Source: Gallionella sp.
GTDB taxonomy: Bacteria > Pseudomonadota > Gammaproteobacteria > Burkholderiales > Gallionellaceae
Length of the DNA stretch: 64,000 nucleotides
Direction: 5' to 3'
NCBI GenBank assembly: GCA_028689145.1
Contig: JAQTWT010000001.1
Span: 372,001 to 436,000 of the forward strand
Part shown: positions 36,929-47,053 of the stretch, piece after piece
Layout of the letters: each line of letters begins with the position of its first letter
Numbering within the stretch: the stretch's first letter is position 1
The notes under the pieces: model-generated
Told to the model about the DNA's origin: nothing
Databases searched by the model: none
The model's input: the letters and a program-made list of their open reading frames with translations, nothing else
Made by a program: the position numbers and the translations under genes

Positions 36929-38127
36929 CGCTCTACTCCTATCTCGCCATTGATGCCCAAGGCAAACGTCTCAAAGGGTTGCATGATGCGGGCAATCTGG
37001 CCGATCTGGAGTTGAGACTGAAACGCGGCGGACTGGACTTGATCAATGCAAAAGCAGATGGCGGCAAGATCAGGCTGTTTCTCACCAAAATCAAGCGCGC
37101 CGATCTGATTACTTTTTTCTTCAATCTGGAACAGCTTAGCCGCGCCGGCGTGCCGTTGCTGGAAAGTCTGGTGGATTTGCGCGACACCATGCACGATGCA
37201 CAGTTCCGCAAGATCATTGCGCAGCTGATCGAGTCCATCGAAGGCGGCAAGAAACTTTCCCAGGCGATGGCGCAGCATCCCGAGGCATTCGGCAAAATTC
37301 TGGTCGGTCTGACCCACGCCGGCGAAGAGAGCGGTTGCCTGCCGGAAGCATTCGCCCACCTCACCGAATCGTTGAAGTGGCAGGATGAGATGGCCTCGCA
37401 TACCAAAAACATCATGATTTATCCGGCCTTCGTCGCTACTATCGTGCTGGCGATCACGATTTTTCTGATGATCTATCTGGTGCCGCAATTGGTCGGTTTC
37501 ATCAGAAGCTCGGGACAGGAAATTCCGCTGCAAACACGCATCCTGCTCGCCGCATCCGCCTTCTTCGTCGGTTACTGGTATGTATTGGCCGCACTGATTA
37601 TTGCGCTGCCCATCGCCGCAAAACTGTTGATCGCCTCCAGCCCGGAAATGCGCTGCAAACTCGACCGTGTCAAACTTGAATTGTGGATCATCGGCCCGAT
37701 CCTGCGCAAAATCATTCTGGCGCGTTTCGCCAATACCTTTGCGATGATGTACGGTGCAGGAATCAACATCATCGAGTGCATCGCCAGCACACGCGATGTG
37801 GTCGACAACAGCGCCCTCGCCAAGAGCCTTGACGATATCGGGCATGAAATCGAGTCGGGCAGAACGCTCACTCAAAGTTTCCAGAATACCGGCATGTTTC
37901 CGCCTTTGGTGATACGCATGCTCAAGGTCGGCGAGGCTACCGGATCACTGGACAAAGCGCTGCTCAATGTCAGTTATTTCTACGATCGCGACGTAAAAGA
38001 TTCGATCAAAAAAATCCAGGCCATGATCGAGCCGGTCATGACCATCATCTTGGGTGCATTGCTAGGCTGGGTGATGCTGTCCGTGCTGTCGCCCATTTAC
38101 GAGATTATCGGCAAGGTTAAATTCTGA
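36925..38127 (+). CDS. Inner-membrane platform protein (GspF/PilC/MshG family)
   Basis: Polytopic platform protein that couples the assembly ATPase to pilin extraction. The 400-residue protein has two T2SSF repeats: the first near FFFNLEQLSRAGVPLLESL and GEESGCLPEAF, the second near RFANTFAMMYGAGINIIECI and VGEATGSLDKAL. Membrane segments flank each (IVLAITIFLMIYLVP, YVLAALIIALPI, IILGALLGWVMLSVLSPIY). ATGA overlaps at both ends show translational coupling with the ATPase and the next gene. Confidence 0.92.
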   Translation: MTLYSYLAIDAQGKRLKGLHDAGNLADLELRLKRGGLDLINAKADGGKIRLFLTKIKRADLITFFFNLEQLSRAGVPLLESLVDLRDTMHDAQFRKIIAQLIESIEGGKKLSQAMAQHPEAFGKILVGLTHAGEESGCLPEAFAHLTESLKWQDEMASHTKNIMIYPAFVATIVLAITIFLMIYLVPQLVGFIRSSGQEIPLQTRILLAASAFFVGYWYVLAALIIALPIAAKLLIASSPEMRCKLDRVKLELWIIGPILRKIILARFANTFAMMYGAGINIIECIASTRDVVDNSALAKSLDDIGHEIESGRTLTQSFQNTGMFPPLVIRMLKVGEATGSLDKALLNVSYFYDRDVKDSIKKIQAMIEPVMTIILGALLGWVMLSVLSPIYEIIGKVKF

Positions 38128-39635
38128 TGCGGGGCCGCCTGCTGCTGTTCTTGAGCGCCAGCCAACTGCATGCACAGGTGATGACTGGCGGAAAAATCAC
38201 CGTGCGGCATGAATTCGGCAACTCAAATGAAGGGAGGGAAGCTTTTACAGCTTTCTTGCAAACGGCAAAGTACCCGTCGTATTTGCTGGCCGACCTGATA
38301 GAGGAAGACTTCCGTCTGGAAACAATCCCGCATTTGAGCGGGCGAAATCGCAAGGCGTTACTGCAACGCAAGTTCGACCAGTATTATCGCGGCACACTTT
38401 TCCGACAGGCCACGTTGTTGCAACGCCAAAAAACCGGGCGGCGCGATGACGAAATGTTGTTTTCTGCATTAACCAATATGGCACTCGTCATTCCCTGGCT
38501 GGAGATTATGCAGGCACAGCATATCCCGCTGGCGGGAATCTATTCGGTACCCCAAGTCAGCACACCGCTACTCGGAGATTACTTTCCGGATCATCTGCTG
38601 CTCATCTCATGGGAAAAATCCGCCGGGCTGCGCCAAAGCTTTTTCAACAAAAACCGTTTGCAAATATCGCGCTTAACTCCCGTCAGTGCCGGAGCATCGT
38701 TTCAGGATACCGTGGCAAAGGAGCTCGGCCGCACTTGCCAGTATTTGAAAAGCCTGAGTTTGCTGCCGGAAGGGCAAGTTCTTGATGTGCGCATCATCGG
38801 TCATCGCGACGACCTTGCCGAACTTCAATCCAGGCTGCCGGCGGATGCCGATATACGCTACGATCTGGCGGATATCGAAGAGGTCGCGGGGCAAATCAAA
38901 CTCGATTTTAACTTTATCGATTCGGATGCCAACCAGATATTCCTGCATGTATTGGCTGCCAAACCGCCCAAAACACACTACGCACAAACCGTGCATATGC
39001 ATGACTTCACGTTGTGGCAACTGCGCCATATACTCAACCGGCTCAGCGGAGCCGTTCTGGTTGGCAGTCTGTTGTGGGGGACGACAAACATCATACTAAG
39101 CAACGACACTGTCAATGCTTCTGAAGCGCTCCGAATCCAAACACAAATTGCCCTGAACGAAGCGCAACAAATCACCCAAGCGCTTCCGGGCACCCGCATC
39201 CCTGCCGCCGATATGAAAACCAGCGTATCGATCATGCGCAGGCTCGACAAGTATCCATCTACCCCGCAAGCCATCCTGAAACCGGTCAGCATGGTACTCG
39301 ACCATTTTCCGCAAATCGAATTGAATAATTTTGATTGGCGAATGAACGGCAGCGGGCCGGACACTAACGATGCCGCTGTAAGCACCGGCCAGATTCCTGA
39401 CACCGGCACAACCATCACGATCAAGGCGAGCCTGCACGGCTTCGTCGGCGATTATCGTGCCGCACTTGCCTATCTGGATCGTTTTCAACGCGAATTGGGC
39501 GCGACCGGATATCAGGTAACGGTAATGAACAGGCCGCTGGATGTCAGCTCCGGCGGCACCATTACGGACCAACGTGAAGCGCCGGAGAAAGCGCTGGATT
39601 TTTCATTGCAACTGATCCGTAAAACATCCGTATGA
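38127..39635 (+). CDS. Pilus assembly protein, MshI/GspL-like (degenerate actin-like plus PilN-like)
   Basis: A 502-residue protein: residues 1-290 look like a divergent actin-fold domain of the GspL/PilM/MshI kind (no intact phosphate loops), then one membrane segment at about 309-328 (LSGAVLVGSLLWGTTNIIL) and a periplasmic alpha/beta domain with a helical start (QTQIALNEAQQITQ), as in PilN. Position after the GspF-like gene and before a PilO-like gene supports an assembly role. The call rests on architecture and gene order rather than sequence motifs. Confidence 0.65.
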   Translation: MRGRLLLFLSASQLHAQVMTGGKITVRHEFGNSNEGREAFTAFLQTAKYPSYLLADLIEEDFRLETIPHLSGRNRKALLQRKFDQYYRGTLFRQATLLQRQKTGRRDDEMLFSALTNMALVIPWLEIMQAQHIPLAGIYSVPQVSTPLLGDYFPDHLLLISWEKSAGLRQSFFNKNRLQISRLTPVSAGASFQDTVAKELGRTCQYLKSLSLLPEGQVLDVRIIGHRDDLAELQSRLPADADIRYDLADIEEVAGQIKLDFNFIDSDANQIFLHVLAAKPPKTHYAQTVHMHDFTLWQLRHILNRLSGAVLVGSLLWGTTNIILSNDTVNASEALRIQTQIALNEAQQITQALPGTRIPAADMKTSVSIMRRLDKYPSTPQAILKPVSMVLDHFPQIELNNFDWRMNGSGPDTNDAAVSTGQIPDTGTTITIKASLHGFVGDYRAALAYLDRFQRELGATGYQVTVMNRPLDVSSGGTITDQREAPEKALDFSLQLIRKTSV

Positions 39636-40234
39636 AATTCTCCGGAGCCGATTTCATACTGATACGCAGGAGCGTGCTGGCGGCCTGCCTATCCGCACTA
39701 TTGAGCGCCTGCCTTTTATACGGCAGCACTCAGTATGCGAAACATGCGCAACAAAACAAGTTTGACGCGCAACGCCTGATGACTGAAGCGCAAAACCGGC
39801 TGACGACAGCGCGGCAAGATCGGGAAAACCGGTCGGTTTATGCCCGCGAATACGGCGCACTGGAAGAAAATAAAATAATCGGCGACGAACAGCGTCTGGA
39901 CTGGATAGAAGGATTGGAAAAGCTCCGCCTGCAAAATTTTGCCACCGATTTCCGCTACAACATCGCACCGCAAAAAAACTACGCCGCGATACCCGCCATA
40001 GACAGCGGCAATTTCCATATCCGCTACAGCGAAATGAAATTGCAATTCGACTTGCTGCATGAAGGGCAGCTAGTGGATTTCTTTGATGCGCTGCGCAACC
40101 AGATCAAAGGCCGCTATCAACTGGCAGGCTGCGTCTTGCAGCGCGGAATGTCCGATGCGGCTGGCTATACGTCCCTGAAGGCAGAATGCAGCGGCGGTTG
40201 GATCACGCTGCAAAACCAGACTGCGACACAATGA
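39632..40234 (+). CDS. Pilus assembly protein, PilO/GspM/MshJ-like
   Basis: A 200-residue bitopic protein with one N-terminal membrane segment (about residues 13-30, VLAACLSALLSACLLYGS), a coiled-coil stretch (AQRLMTEAQNRLTTARQDRENR) and a small ferredoxin-like periplasmic domain. This is the PilO/GspM pattern. Its ATG overlaps the preceding stop by 4 bases and its stop overlaps the next ATG by 4 bases. Confidence 0.65.
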   Translation: MKFSGADFILIRRSVLAACLSALLSACLLYGSTQYAKHAQQNKFDAQRLMTEAQNRLTTARQDRENRSVYAREYGALEENKIIGDEQRLDWIEGLEKLRLQNFATDFRYNIAPQKNYAAIPAIDSGNFHIRYSEMKLQFDLLHEGQLVDFFDALRNQIKGRYQLAGCVLQRGMSDAAGYTSLKAECSGGWITLQNQTATQ

Positions 40235-40590
40235 ATAATCATCTCAAAATATGCCTGATTGCCTTCGGATTAGCAGCCTCGATGCCTGCCAATGCCGAGC
40301 AGTTGGGACGGCTATTTTCCACCCCCGAACAACGCGCCCAACTGGAACAGAATAAACCAACGAATACCGGTTCGGGCGACAGTCACAGGGCGTTAACCGT
40401 CAACGGTATCGTACAGAAGCACGGCGGGGCTCGCACCGTCTGGATCAACGGCCTGCCGCAGCCCGCAACCGGACGCGATGATCGTGCGCCGGAAAGTTTG
40501 TCGGTCGCCATACCTGGAGCATCCCATCCGGTGAAAATCAAAGTCGGGCAGAAGATGCTGATCAACCCTGCAACGGCTTCAGGACAATAA
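40231..40590 (+). CDS. Periplasmic pilus assembly protein, MshK/GspB-like
   Basis: A 119-residue secreted protein with a clear signal peptide (MNNHLKICLIAFGLAASMPA, cut near NAEQ). The mature part contains LTVNGIVQKHGGARTVWING, matching the NGI...VxING pattern of MshK and of the GspB C-terminus, a small domain that contacts the secretin or inner-membrane assembly. The ATG at 40231 overlaps the previous stop (ATGA). Confidence 0.65.
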   Translation: MNNHLKICLIAFGLAASMPANAEQLGRLFSTPEQRAQLEQNKPTNTGSGDSHRALTVNGIVQKHGGARTVWINGLPQPATGRDDRAPESLSVAIPGASHPVKIKVGQKMLINPATASGQ

Positions 40591-40596
40591 AGTGCC

Positions 40597-41880
40597 ATGA
40601 GCCTGCCTCCACATCATTATTCAGCCAAAGCCGGACAGCGCGGTGCCGCGCTGATGGTGATGCTGGTAATCATGACATTGGGGGTTTTGACTTTGCTGGT
40701 TAGTTCACTCAAGTCATCCTCTTTAAAAAACGCACGGCAGGCAAGAACGGCATCCGCGCTTGCACTGGCCAAGGATGCGCTGATCGGCTGGTCAATATCT
40801 CGCGGGGATATTGCGGGAAAACCGCGGCCGGGCGAATTGCCTTGCCCCGATATTACCCATAGCGGCACTGCGGCCGGCACTTGCGCTGCGGGTGCCATCG
40901 GCCGTTTGCCGTGGAAAACATTGGGCATAGAAGAACTAAAAGATGGTGATGGGGAAGCTCTATGGTATTCAATCGATGGAGCCTTTCGCATCCGGTTCGG
41001 CTCTGCGGCTGCCACCAACCAACCGATCAACAGTGACACCCGCGCCAGCTTGCGGGTATATGGCAAGGATGGAACCACGCTGCTTACGCCGCCCGGCTCG
41101 GAAGCTGTTGCCATCATTTTTGCGCCAGGCTCGGTCATCAATGCCCAGCAGCGCGGCACCGCTGCCGAACAGACTGCAGCTGCAAATTATCTGGATAATG
41201 CCGCACCACCCAATGTTGCCGTTGCGCGAAACAATGCCATTGCAAGCGGTGTGTTTATTCATGGGGAAGTAACAGACACCAGCGGAAATGCGCTGGTAAA
41301 TGACAGCCTTCTGATTATATCCACACGAGATTTAATGCCCATCGTCGAAAAACGCGTCGCTGCAGAATTAAAAAGTATGCTGGCGGGCTATTTCAACACC
41401 AATGGTTTTTACCCGTATCCGGCAAAATACAACGATAGCAATTGTCTGGACGTTGGGAATATGGGCTACAACACTGACTGCCAAAGCGATTCCAGCCAGT
41501 GTATTGGTCGCCTACCGGATACCGCCGTTACCACCACTCCGGCAACTCCAGATTGGAACGGTGTATCCGGCTGGTTTTATTACAACCTGTGGGGACAGGT
41601 GATTTATTACGCGGTCGGAACCAACTATCTCGCATCGGCTCCGGCAAATTGCAGTGCGTCGCTGACCGTCAACGGCACACCCGGAACGCCCGGCTTGTTC
41701 ATCATGCCGGGCACCCCGCTGGGGAACACGGTGCGCAATTCACCAAACCAAAGCAGCGCGCTTGCCGCCTATATTGAAGATGCAACAAACCAGGATGGAT
41801 GGACAACTATTCCGCCGAATTCAGACAGCCACACTCTACCGACGGCAAATTCAAATGACCGCATCCAATTGCTTCCCTGA
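40597..41880 (+). CDS. Pseudopilin-like protein, GspK-like N-terminus
   Basis: A 427-residue protein with an N-terminal prepilin-like segment: QRG followed by AALMVMLVIMTLGVLTLLVS, lacking the glutamate at position +5, as in GspK-type tip pseudopilins. The ectodomain carries a motif shared with the following gene: ALIGW, then ELPCPD, a Cys, and IGRLPWKTLG. Cysteine pairs (for example in CLDVGNMGYNTDCQSDSSQC) suggest disulfides. It lies 6 bases after the MshK-like gene. The substrate or surface role is unknown. Confidence 0.75.
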   Translation: MSLPPHHYSAKAGQRGAALMVMLVIMTLGVLTLLVSSLKSSSLKNARQARTASALALAKDALIGWSISRGDIAGKPRPGELPCPDITHSGTAAGTCAAGAIGRLPWKTLGIEELKDGDGEALWYSIDGAFRIRFGSAAATNQPINSDTRASLRVYGKDGTTLLTPPGSEAVAIIFAPGSVINAQQRGTAAEQTAAANYLDNAAPPNVAVARNNAIASGVFIHGEVTDTSGNALVNDSLLIISTRDLMPIVEKRVAAELKSMLAGYFNTNGFYPYPAKYNDSNCLDVGNMGYNTDCQSDSSQCIGRLPDTAVTTTPATPDWNGVSGWFYYNLWGQVIYYAVGTNYLASAPANCSASLTVNGTPGTPGLFIMPGTPLGNTVRNSPNQSSALAAYIEDATNQDGWTTIPPNSDSHTLPTANSNDRIQLLP

Positions 41881-42547
41881 CCGCCAGCCCGGCACAAGAC
41901 AAGCCACGCCGCTTCGCTCAACCGGTTTCACACTGGTCGAGATGTCAATCGTACTCGCGGTTATGGCGCTGCTGCTGGGAGGCTTGCTACCCGTCATCTC
42001 CGGCCAGATCGAACAGCAACGCAGGACAGAAACACGAAAATACATGGATGAGGTGCGCGAGGCACTGTTGGGATATGCCATCGCGCACAAACACCTGCCT
42101 TGCCCGGACAGCAACGACGATGGCACGGCAGAGCTAACTTGCAGTACCGCATCATCCGCAATTGGTACGTTGCCTTATGCCGATTTGGGCGTAGCCGATA
42201 AAGATGCTTATGGCAAAGTATTGGATTACGCAGTCACCATAGAATTTGCCAATAGCGCGGCATATTTCACCCTGCTTACTGCAGGCGGGGTGCGCGTTTG
42301 CACCGCAGCCGCCACCCCGACCACCAACCCCTGCACCGCCAATCTCACCTCCAAAGCGGCGGCGATAATCGTTTCACCCGGCGCGAATTGGGCAACCGCA
42401 ACCTCGGCAGACGAAACTGAAAATACCGATGGCGACCCCTATTTTGTCAGTCATGATTTTGTGCAGAACGGTTTTGACGACATGGTGGTCTGGATTTCAC
42501 CCAACATCCTGTTCAACCGTATGGTTACAGCAGGGCAATTGCCTTAA
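41855..42547 (+). CDS. Type IV pilin-like protein
   Basis: The start at 41855 overlaps the previous gene by 26 bases and gives 230 residues; alternatives upstream exist. A canonical prepilin peptidase site is seen as STGFTLVEMSIVLAVMALLL, with glutamate at +5 of the mature protein. The ectodomain has LLGYAIAHKHLPCPD, a cysteine, and IGTLPYADLG, the same block as in the upstream pseudopilin, so the two probably arose from a common ancestor and may assemble together. It ends the operon; 89 bases later the transporter gene begins. Confidence 0.85.
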   Translation: MTASNCFPDRQPGTRQATPLRSTGFTLVEMSIVLAVMALLLGGLLPVISGQIEQQRRTETRKYMDEVREALLGYAIAHKHLPCPDSNDDGTAELTCSTASSAIGTLPYADLGVADKDAYGKVLDYAVTIEFANSAAYFTLLTAGGVRVCTAAATPTTNPCTANLTSKAAAIIVSPGANWATATSADETENTDGDPYFVSHDFVQNGFDDMVVWISPNILFNRMVTAGQLP

Positions 42548-42636
42548 GACGCATAAGGCACTGCATCAGGATTGCACTAAACACGGATGCGTCTACCTGT
42601 TAAAATACAGCACTTTTCGCCTTCCCGAACACATCC

Positions 42637-44016
42637 ATGTCTGCATCAAATTCCATGACCCCGGCTGAACGTCGCGCCAGCTTTGGCTTGGCCGGCATTT
42701 ACGGCCTGCGTATGCTGGGGCTATTCATCATCCTGCCGGTGTTCGCGCTGTACGCGGAACATTTGCGCGGCGGCAACAGCCATCTGCTAATGGGCATCGC
42801 GCTCGGCGCTTACGGGCTAACCCAGGCGATCCTGCAGATTCCCGCCGGCTGGCTGTCGGACCGGATCGGGCGCAAGCCGGTAATCTACCTCAGCCTGCTG
42901 CTGTTCGCGCTAGGCAGCTTCATCGCCGCGTATGCCGACGACATCTACTGGGTCATCGTCGGGCGCGTGGTGCAAGGCGCGGGCGCACTGAATGCGGCGG
43001 TGATGGCGCTGACCGCCGACCTGACCCGCGAGGAAGTCCGCACCAAGGCGATGGCGCTGATCGGCATAACCATCGGAGCCACTTTCTCGCTGTCGCTGAT
43101 ATTGTCGCCGCTGCTCAACGGCGTGCTCGGCGTGCCCGGCATTTTCGCAATGACCGGCGTACTCGCGCTGCTGGCACTGCCGGTGGTTCGTTTTGTGATT
43201 CCAGATCCGACGATTACCCGCTTCCATACCGACACCGAATCCAGTAGCCAGCGCTTCGGCGAAGTGCTGCGCAACAAGGATCTGCTGCGCCTCGATTTCG
43301 GCATCTTCTCGTTGAGCGCGATTCTGATGTCGATATTCATGCAGGTGCCGTTTCTGCTGCAGTCGAACGGACTGGATGTATCGCAGCATTGGCATGTCTA
43401 TCTGCCGGTGATGCTGGCATCGTTTGTACTCATGGTGCCGTTCATTATTGCAGCGGGGAAAAGTACCCGGATGAAACCGGTATTCATGCTGGCCATCGCC
43501 CTGGCGCTGTGCGCGCAGTTGCTGCTGATGTACGCGCAGCACAGTCTGTGGTTCATCGGCGCAGCGTTGCTTATCTTTTTTACCGCGTTCAACGTGCTGG
43601 AAGCCAAGCTGCCGTCGCTGATTAGCGTGACCGCGCCGCTGGCTTCGAAGGGCACGGCGATGGGCGTTTACAGCAGCGTGCAGTTTCTCGGCGCGTTTTT
43701 CGGCGCGACTGCGGGCGGCGCGCTGATGCAGTATGTGGGCGGCAATGCGGTATTTCTGTTCAGTATCGGCCTGCTGTTACTGTGGTTGATCGTAGCCTCC
43801 GGCATGCAGCAGCCGGAAGCGGTGCGCACCAAACTGTACCATCTGCCGGAAACCACGGATGCCGCGGCTGCTGTAGAATTGCAAAATCGTCTCGCGCAAC
43901 AGAAGGGTGTGCGAGAAGTAATCGTGGTCGCTGCTGAACAGATGGTTTGCATCAAGGCGAACTTGCAGGAGTTCGATGAAACAGCGGTGAAACAACTCAT
44001 AGCGAAAGGAGTATGA
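42637..44016 (+). CDS. MFS transporter, YajR type, with C-terminal ferredoxin-like domain
   Basis: A 459-residue major facilitator with 12 hydrophobic segments. The MFS signature [13 protein letters not shown] lies between helices 2 and 3. After the last helix (about residue 393) a soluble tail of about 65 residues ([20 protein letters not shown]) resembles the YAM domain of E. coli YajR, which is 454 residues long. Substrate unknown; drug/proton export is assumed for the family. One base separates its stop from the ssb ATG. Confidence 0.85.
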   Translation: MSASNSMTPAERRASFGLAGIYGLRMLGLFIILPVFALYAEHLRGGNSHLLMGIALGAYGLTQAILQIPAGWLSDRIGRKPVIYLSLLLFALGSFIAAYADDIYWVIVGRVVQGAGALNAAVMALTADLTREEVRTKAMALIGITIGATFSLSLILSPLLNGVLGVPGIFAMTGVLALLALPVVRFVIPDPTITRFHTDTESSSQRFGEVLRNKDLLRLDFGIFSLSAILMSIFMQVPFLLQSNGLDVSQHWHVYLPVMLASFVLMVPFIIAAGKSTRMKPVFMLAIALALCAQLLLMYAQHSLWFIGAALLIFFTAFNVLEAKLPSLISVTAPLASKGTAMGVYSSVQFLGAFFGATAGGALMQYVGGNAVFLFSIGLLLLWLIVASGMQQPEAVRTKLYHLPETTDAAAAVELQNRLAQQKGVREVIVVAAEQMVCIKANLQEFDETAVKQLIAKGV

Positions 44017-44017
44017 A

Positions 44018-44482
44018 ATGTCGGTGAATAAAGTAATTCTGATAGGTCGCCTGGGCAAAGATCCGGAAACCCGCTATATGACCAGTGGCGAAGCGGTGAC
44101 CAACTGCACGCTGGCGACTTCGGAAAACTGGAAAGACAAGAGCGGCGAGAAACAGGAAAAAACCGAGTGGCATAACTTGGTGTTTTATCGCCGCCTCGCC
44201 GAGATCGCCGGAGAATATCTGAAGAAAGGTTCGCAGATTTACGTCGAGGGCAAACTGCAAACCCGCAAGTGGCAGACCAAGGAAGGCCAGGATCGTTACA
44301 CCACGGAGATCGTGGTCAACGAAATGACCATGCTCGGCGGCAAATCGTCCGGCGGTAACAGCTTTGAGGTAGTGGAAAACAAACCCGCCGCGGCTTCGTA
44401 CGGCGGCGATTCTACTCCGGCTAAAGCGGCTCCCGCTGCAAAAAGCAGCTTCGACAACTTCGACGACGATATTCCGTTTTGA
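44018..44482 (+). CDS. ssb: Single-stranded DNA-binding protein
   Basis: OB-fold protein that coats single-stranded DNA in replication and repair. The 154-residue protein starts [20 protein letters not shown], followed by the OB fold with [32 protein letters not shown], a Gly/Ala-rich linker, and the acidic tail DFDDDIPF-type terminus (FDDDIPF) that recruits partner proteins. An AAGGAG site lies at the end of the preceding gene. A bidirectional terminator follows. Confidence 0.97.
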   Translation: MSVNKVILIGRLGKDPETRYMTSGEAVTNCTLATSENWKDKSGEKQEKTEWHNLVFYRRLAEIAGEYLKKGSQIYVEGKLQTRKWQTKEGQDRYTTEIVVNEMTMLGGKSSGGNSFEVVENKPAAASYGGDSTPAKAAPAAKSSFDNFDDDIPF

Positions 44483-44519
44483 ACCATACGTTCTGTTGAT
44501 AAAGTATAGAATGAACAAG

Positions 44520-44547
44520 AAAAGACCCGCCGATGCGGGTCTTTTTG
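44520..44547. terminator. Bidirectional intrinsic terminator between ssb and the aldehyde dehydrogenase
   Basis: AAAAGACCCGCCGATGCGGG then TCTTTTTG: a stem of GACCCGC/GCGGGTC with an A run on one side and a T run on the other, located between two convergent genes. Confidence 0.88.
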
Positions 44548-44565
44548 TTTGTGGCTAGAACAAAG

Positions 44566-45930
44566 CTACCGAATCCACACTGTTTTTGCATTCACAAATT
44601 CATGCATCCCCAGCTTTGACAATTCACGCCCGTAGCCCGATGCCTTCACACCACCGAATGGCAGGCGCGGATCGGACTTGACCATGCCGTTGATGAAGGC
44701 ACACCCGGCTTGAATCTGCTCTGCCAATTGTTCGGCGCGCGCCGTATCCTTGCTCCAAATTGATGAGCCGAGCCCGAAGCGGGTTTCATTGGCGATACGC
44801 AATGCGTCTTGTTCATCAATGGCGCGAATCACAATAGCTACCGGACCGAATAGTTCTTCGTGCCAAGCGCAAGAATTGACTGTGACGCGATCCATAATTG
44901 AGGGCTGATAGAAAAATCCCGCACCTTCAACCGGCCGGCATCCGGTTACCGCTACTGCACCCTGCGCAATGGAATCCGCAACCTGACGATGTAGTTCATC
45001 ACGCAGGTCGGCGCGTGCCATCGGGCCGACCTGCGTGTCGTCGTTTATCGGATTGCCAACTTTAAGCGCTTCGACTTTCTCTTTGAACAAACGCAAGAAT
45101 TCGTCGGCAATCTGAGGTACGACGATGAAACGTTTGGCGGCAATGCACGACTGCCCGCAATTCAAAAAACGCGAGGCCACTGCCATGTTGACGGTGTGTT
45201 CCAGTTCCGCGTCGTGCAACACGACGAACGGGTCGGAGCCGCCCAGTTCCAGCACGCATTTCTTCAAATTCTGACCGGCACAGGCCGCCACCTTGCGCCC
45301 GGCTGCTTCCGAACCGGTGAGTGTCACGGCATGCACATGCGGACTGGCAATGGCTTCAGCGGCCTGATCTACTTCGATCATCAGGTTAGCAAACACATAC
45401 TCCGGTAGTCCGCACTCGCGAAATATACTTTCAATGGCAAGCGCGCACTGCGGCACATTCGGCGCATGTTTCAGCGCCAGCGCATTACCCGCCATCAGCG
45501 CGGGAGCAGCGGCACGAAACACCTGCCAGAACGGGAAGTTCCACGGCATGATGGCAAGTACCACACCGAGCGGGTAATACGCGACATAGCTTTTACCGGC
45601 ATCCGATTCCACCGGTTCGCTTAGCATGAATTCCTCGGCATGTTGCGCGTAGTAGTCGCACACTCCGGCGCACTTTTCCACTTCGGCGCGCGCTTCGCGC
45701 AACGGCTTGCCCATTTCCTGAGTGATGAGGGACGCGTAACGGTCGCGTTGCGTGTGCAGGTGAGCGGCCACTTTGAACAGCACTTCGGTGCGCTGCACAT
45801 AAGAGGTTTGCGCCCAGACTTGCTGGGCGTGATGCACTTTCTGCAACGCTTGCTCCAAGCGTTGAGTATCCCAACTGGCGTAGGTTTGCATCGGCTGGTT
45901 GGTGGCCGGGTTTAGGCTTGCAAAGGGCAT
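44566..45930 (-). CDS. NAD(P)-dependent aldehyde dehydrogenase (succinate-semialdehyde dehydrogenase-like)
   Basis: The start at 45930 ([20 protein letters not shown]) has AAGGAC upstream and gives 454 residues; the frame open to 46032 runs through a repeat. ALDH motifs: [18 protein letters not shown] (cofactor loop), [15 protein letters not shown], the general base glutamate in [11 protein letters not shown], the catalytic cysteine in [13 protein letters not shown], and EELFGPVA. The short length and sequence resemble the E. coli Sad/YneI group. Convergent with ssb. Exact substrate is inference. Confidence 0.87.
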   Translation of the reverse strand: MPFASLNPATNQPMQTYASWDTQRLEQALQKVHHAQQVWAQTSYVQRTEVLFKVAAHLHTQRDRYASLITQEMGKPLREARAEVEKCAGVCDYYAQHAEEFMLSEPVESDAGKSYVAYYPLGVVLAIMPWNFPFWQVFRAAAPALMAGNALALKHAPNVPQCALAIESIFRECGLPEYVFANLMIEVDQAAEAIASPHVHAVTLTGSEAAGRKVAACAGQNLKKCVLELGGSDPFVVLHDAELEHTVNMAVASRFLNCGQSCIAAKRFIVVPQIADEFLRLFKEKVEALKVGNPINDDTQVGPMARADLRDELHRQVADSIAQGAVAVTGCRPVEGAGFFYQPSIMDRVTVNSCAWHEELFGPVAIVIRAIDEQDALRIANETRFGLGSSIWSKDTARAEQLAEQIQAGCAFINGMVKSDPRLPFGGVKASGYGRELSKLGMHEFVNAKTVWIR

Positions 45931-45954
45931 GGGGCTTGTCCTTCTATTTGGTGC

Positions 45955-46041
45955 GTAGGTTGGGTGAAGCGTTTTTTGCGTAACCCAACAGCCTTTTAAA
46001 TGATGTTGGGTTACGCGATGAAGCCGCTTCACCCAACCTAC
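45955..46041. repeat. Long GTAG-headed inverted repeat, family E (GTAGGTTGGGTGAAGC)
   Basis: Left arm GTAGGTTGGGTGAAGCG and right arm CGCTTCACCCAACCTAC, with inner arms GCGTAACCCAACA and TGTTGGGTTACGC, so the 87-base element can fold into one long hairpin. It starts 6 bases after the cysK stop codon and ends near the aldehyde dehydrogenase ribosome-binding site. Only copy in the window. Confidence 0.85.
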
Positions 46042-46047
46042 GAGTTT

Positions 46048-47022
46048 TCAAATGGCAACACCTTTTTCGTCAAACATTCCCTCAAACAAAATCGAGCTGA
46101 GGTAGCGTTCGCCTGAATCGGGCAGCACGACGACGATGGTCTTGCCGGCATTCTCGGGGCGCTTAGCCAGACGCACGGCGACTGCCACTGCCGCTCCGCA
46201 GGAAATGCCCGACAGGATACCTTCTTCTTTCGCCAGTCGGCGGGCATACATCACCGCATCCTCGTTGCTCACTTGTTCGATCTCGTCCACCAGCGACAAG
46301 TCGAGGGTGTCCGGCACGAAGCCTGCGCCGATACCCTGAATCTTGTGCGGCGCGGGTTTTAATTCCGCTCCAGCACGCTTCTGGGTAAGAATGGGACTGG
46401 CGGAGGGTTCCACCGCAACGGAGGTGATGGCCTTGCCTTTGGTATTTTTAATGTAGCGCGATATGCCGGTGATAGTGCCGCCGGTACCGACACCGGATAC
46501 CAAGATGTCTATTTTGCCGTCGGTATCGTTCCAGATTTCCGGGCCGGTAGTCTGTTCGTGGATCGCGGGGTTGGCTGGATTCTTGAACTGTTGCAGCAGC
46601 ACGTATTTTGGATCGGAGGCGGCTATCTCCTCAGCCTTGGCGATTGCGCCGCTCATCCCCTTCGCTCCTTCGGTGAGCACCAGTGTCGCACCGAATGCAA
46701 CCAGCAGCTTGCGCCGCTCGATACTCATAGTTTCCGGCATGGTCAGGGTGAGCGGGATGCCGCGCGCAGCAGCGACAAACGCCAGCGCGATGCCGGTGTT
46801 GCCGCTGGTGGGTTCGACGATGTGCTTACCGGGACCGAGCAGGCCGCGTTTCTCGGCATCCGCGACCATCGCGGCACCGATGCGGCATTTGACCGAATAG
46901 GCGGGATTGCGCCCCTCGACTTTGGCGAGGATAGTAGCAGGCGCGCCATCGCTGATGCGATTGAGGCGTACCAGCGGGGTACGACCGATGGATAGAGAAT
47001 TATCTGCGTACCAGTTTGCCAT
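46048..47022 (-). CDS. cysK: Cysteine synthase A (O-acetylserine sulfhydrylase)
   Basis: PLP enzyme that makes cysteine from O-acetylserine and sulfide. The 324-residue protein has the PLP lysine in [11 protein letters not shown] at about residue 46, the substrate loop [16 protein letters not shown], the phosphate-binding loop [11 protein letters not shown] and [14 protein letters not shown] near the C-terminus. [11 protein letters not shown] is close to the CysK form (NPSFSVKCRIG). Length matches CysK (323). A MITE-like repeat lies just upstream of the start. Confidence 0.94.
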   Translation of the reverse strand: MANWYADNSLSIGRTPLVRLNRISDGAPATILAKVEGRNPAYSVKCRIGAAMVADAEKRGLLGPGKHIVEPTSGNTGIALAFVAAARGIPLTLTMPETMSIERRKLLVAFGATLVLTEGAKGMSGAIAKAEEIAASDPKYVLLQQFKNPANPAIHEQTTGPEIWNDTDGKIDILVSGVGTGGTITGISRYIKNTKGKAITSVAVEPSASPILTQKRAGAELKPAPHKIQGIGAGFVPDTLDLSLVDEIEQVSNEDAVMYARRLAKEEGILSGISCGAAVAVAVRLAKRPENAGKTIVVVLPDSGERYLSSILFEGMFDEKGVAI

Positions 47023-47053
47023 GGTGATCTCCCTGTTGAAATAGTGAGCTTAA

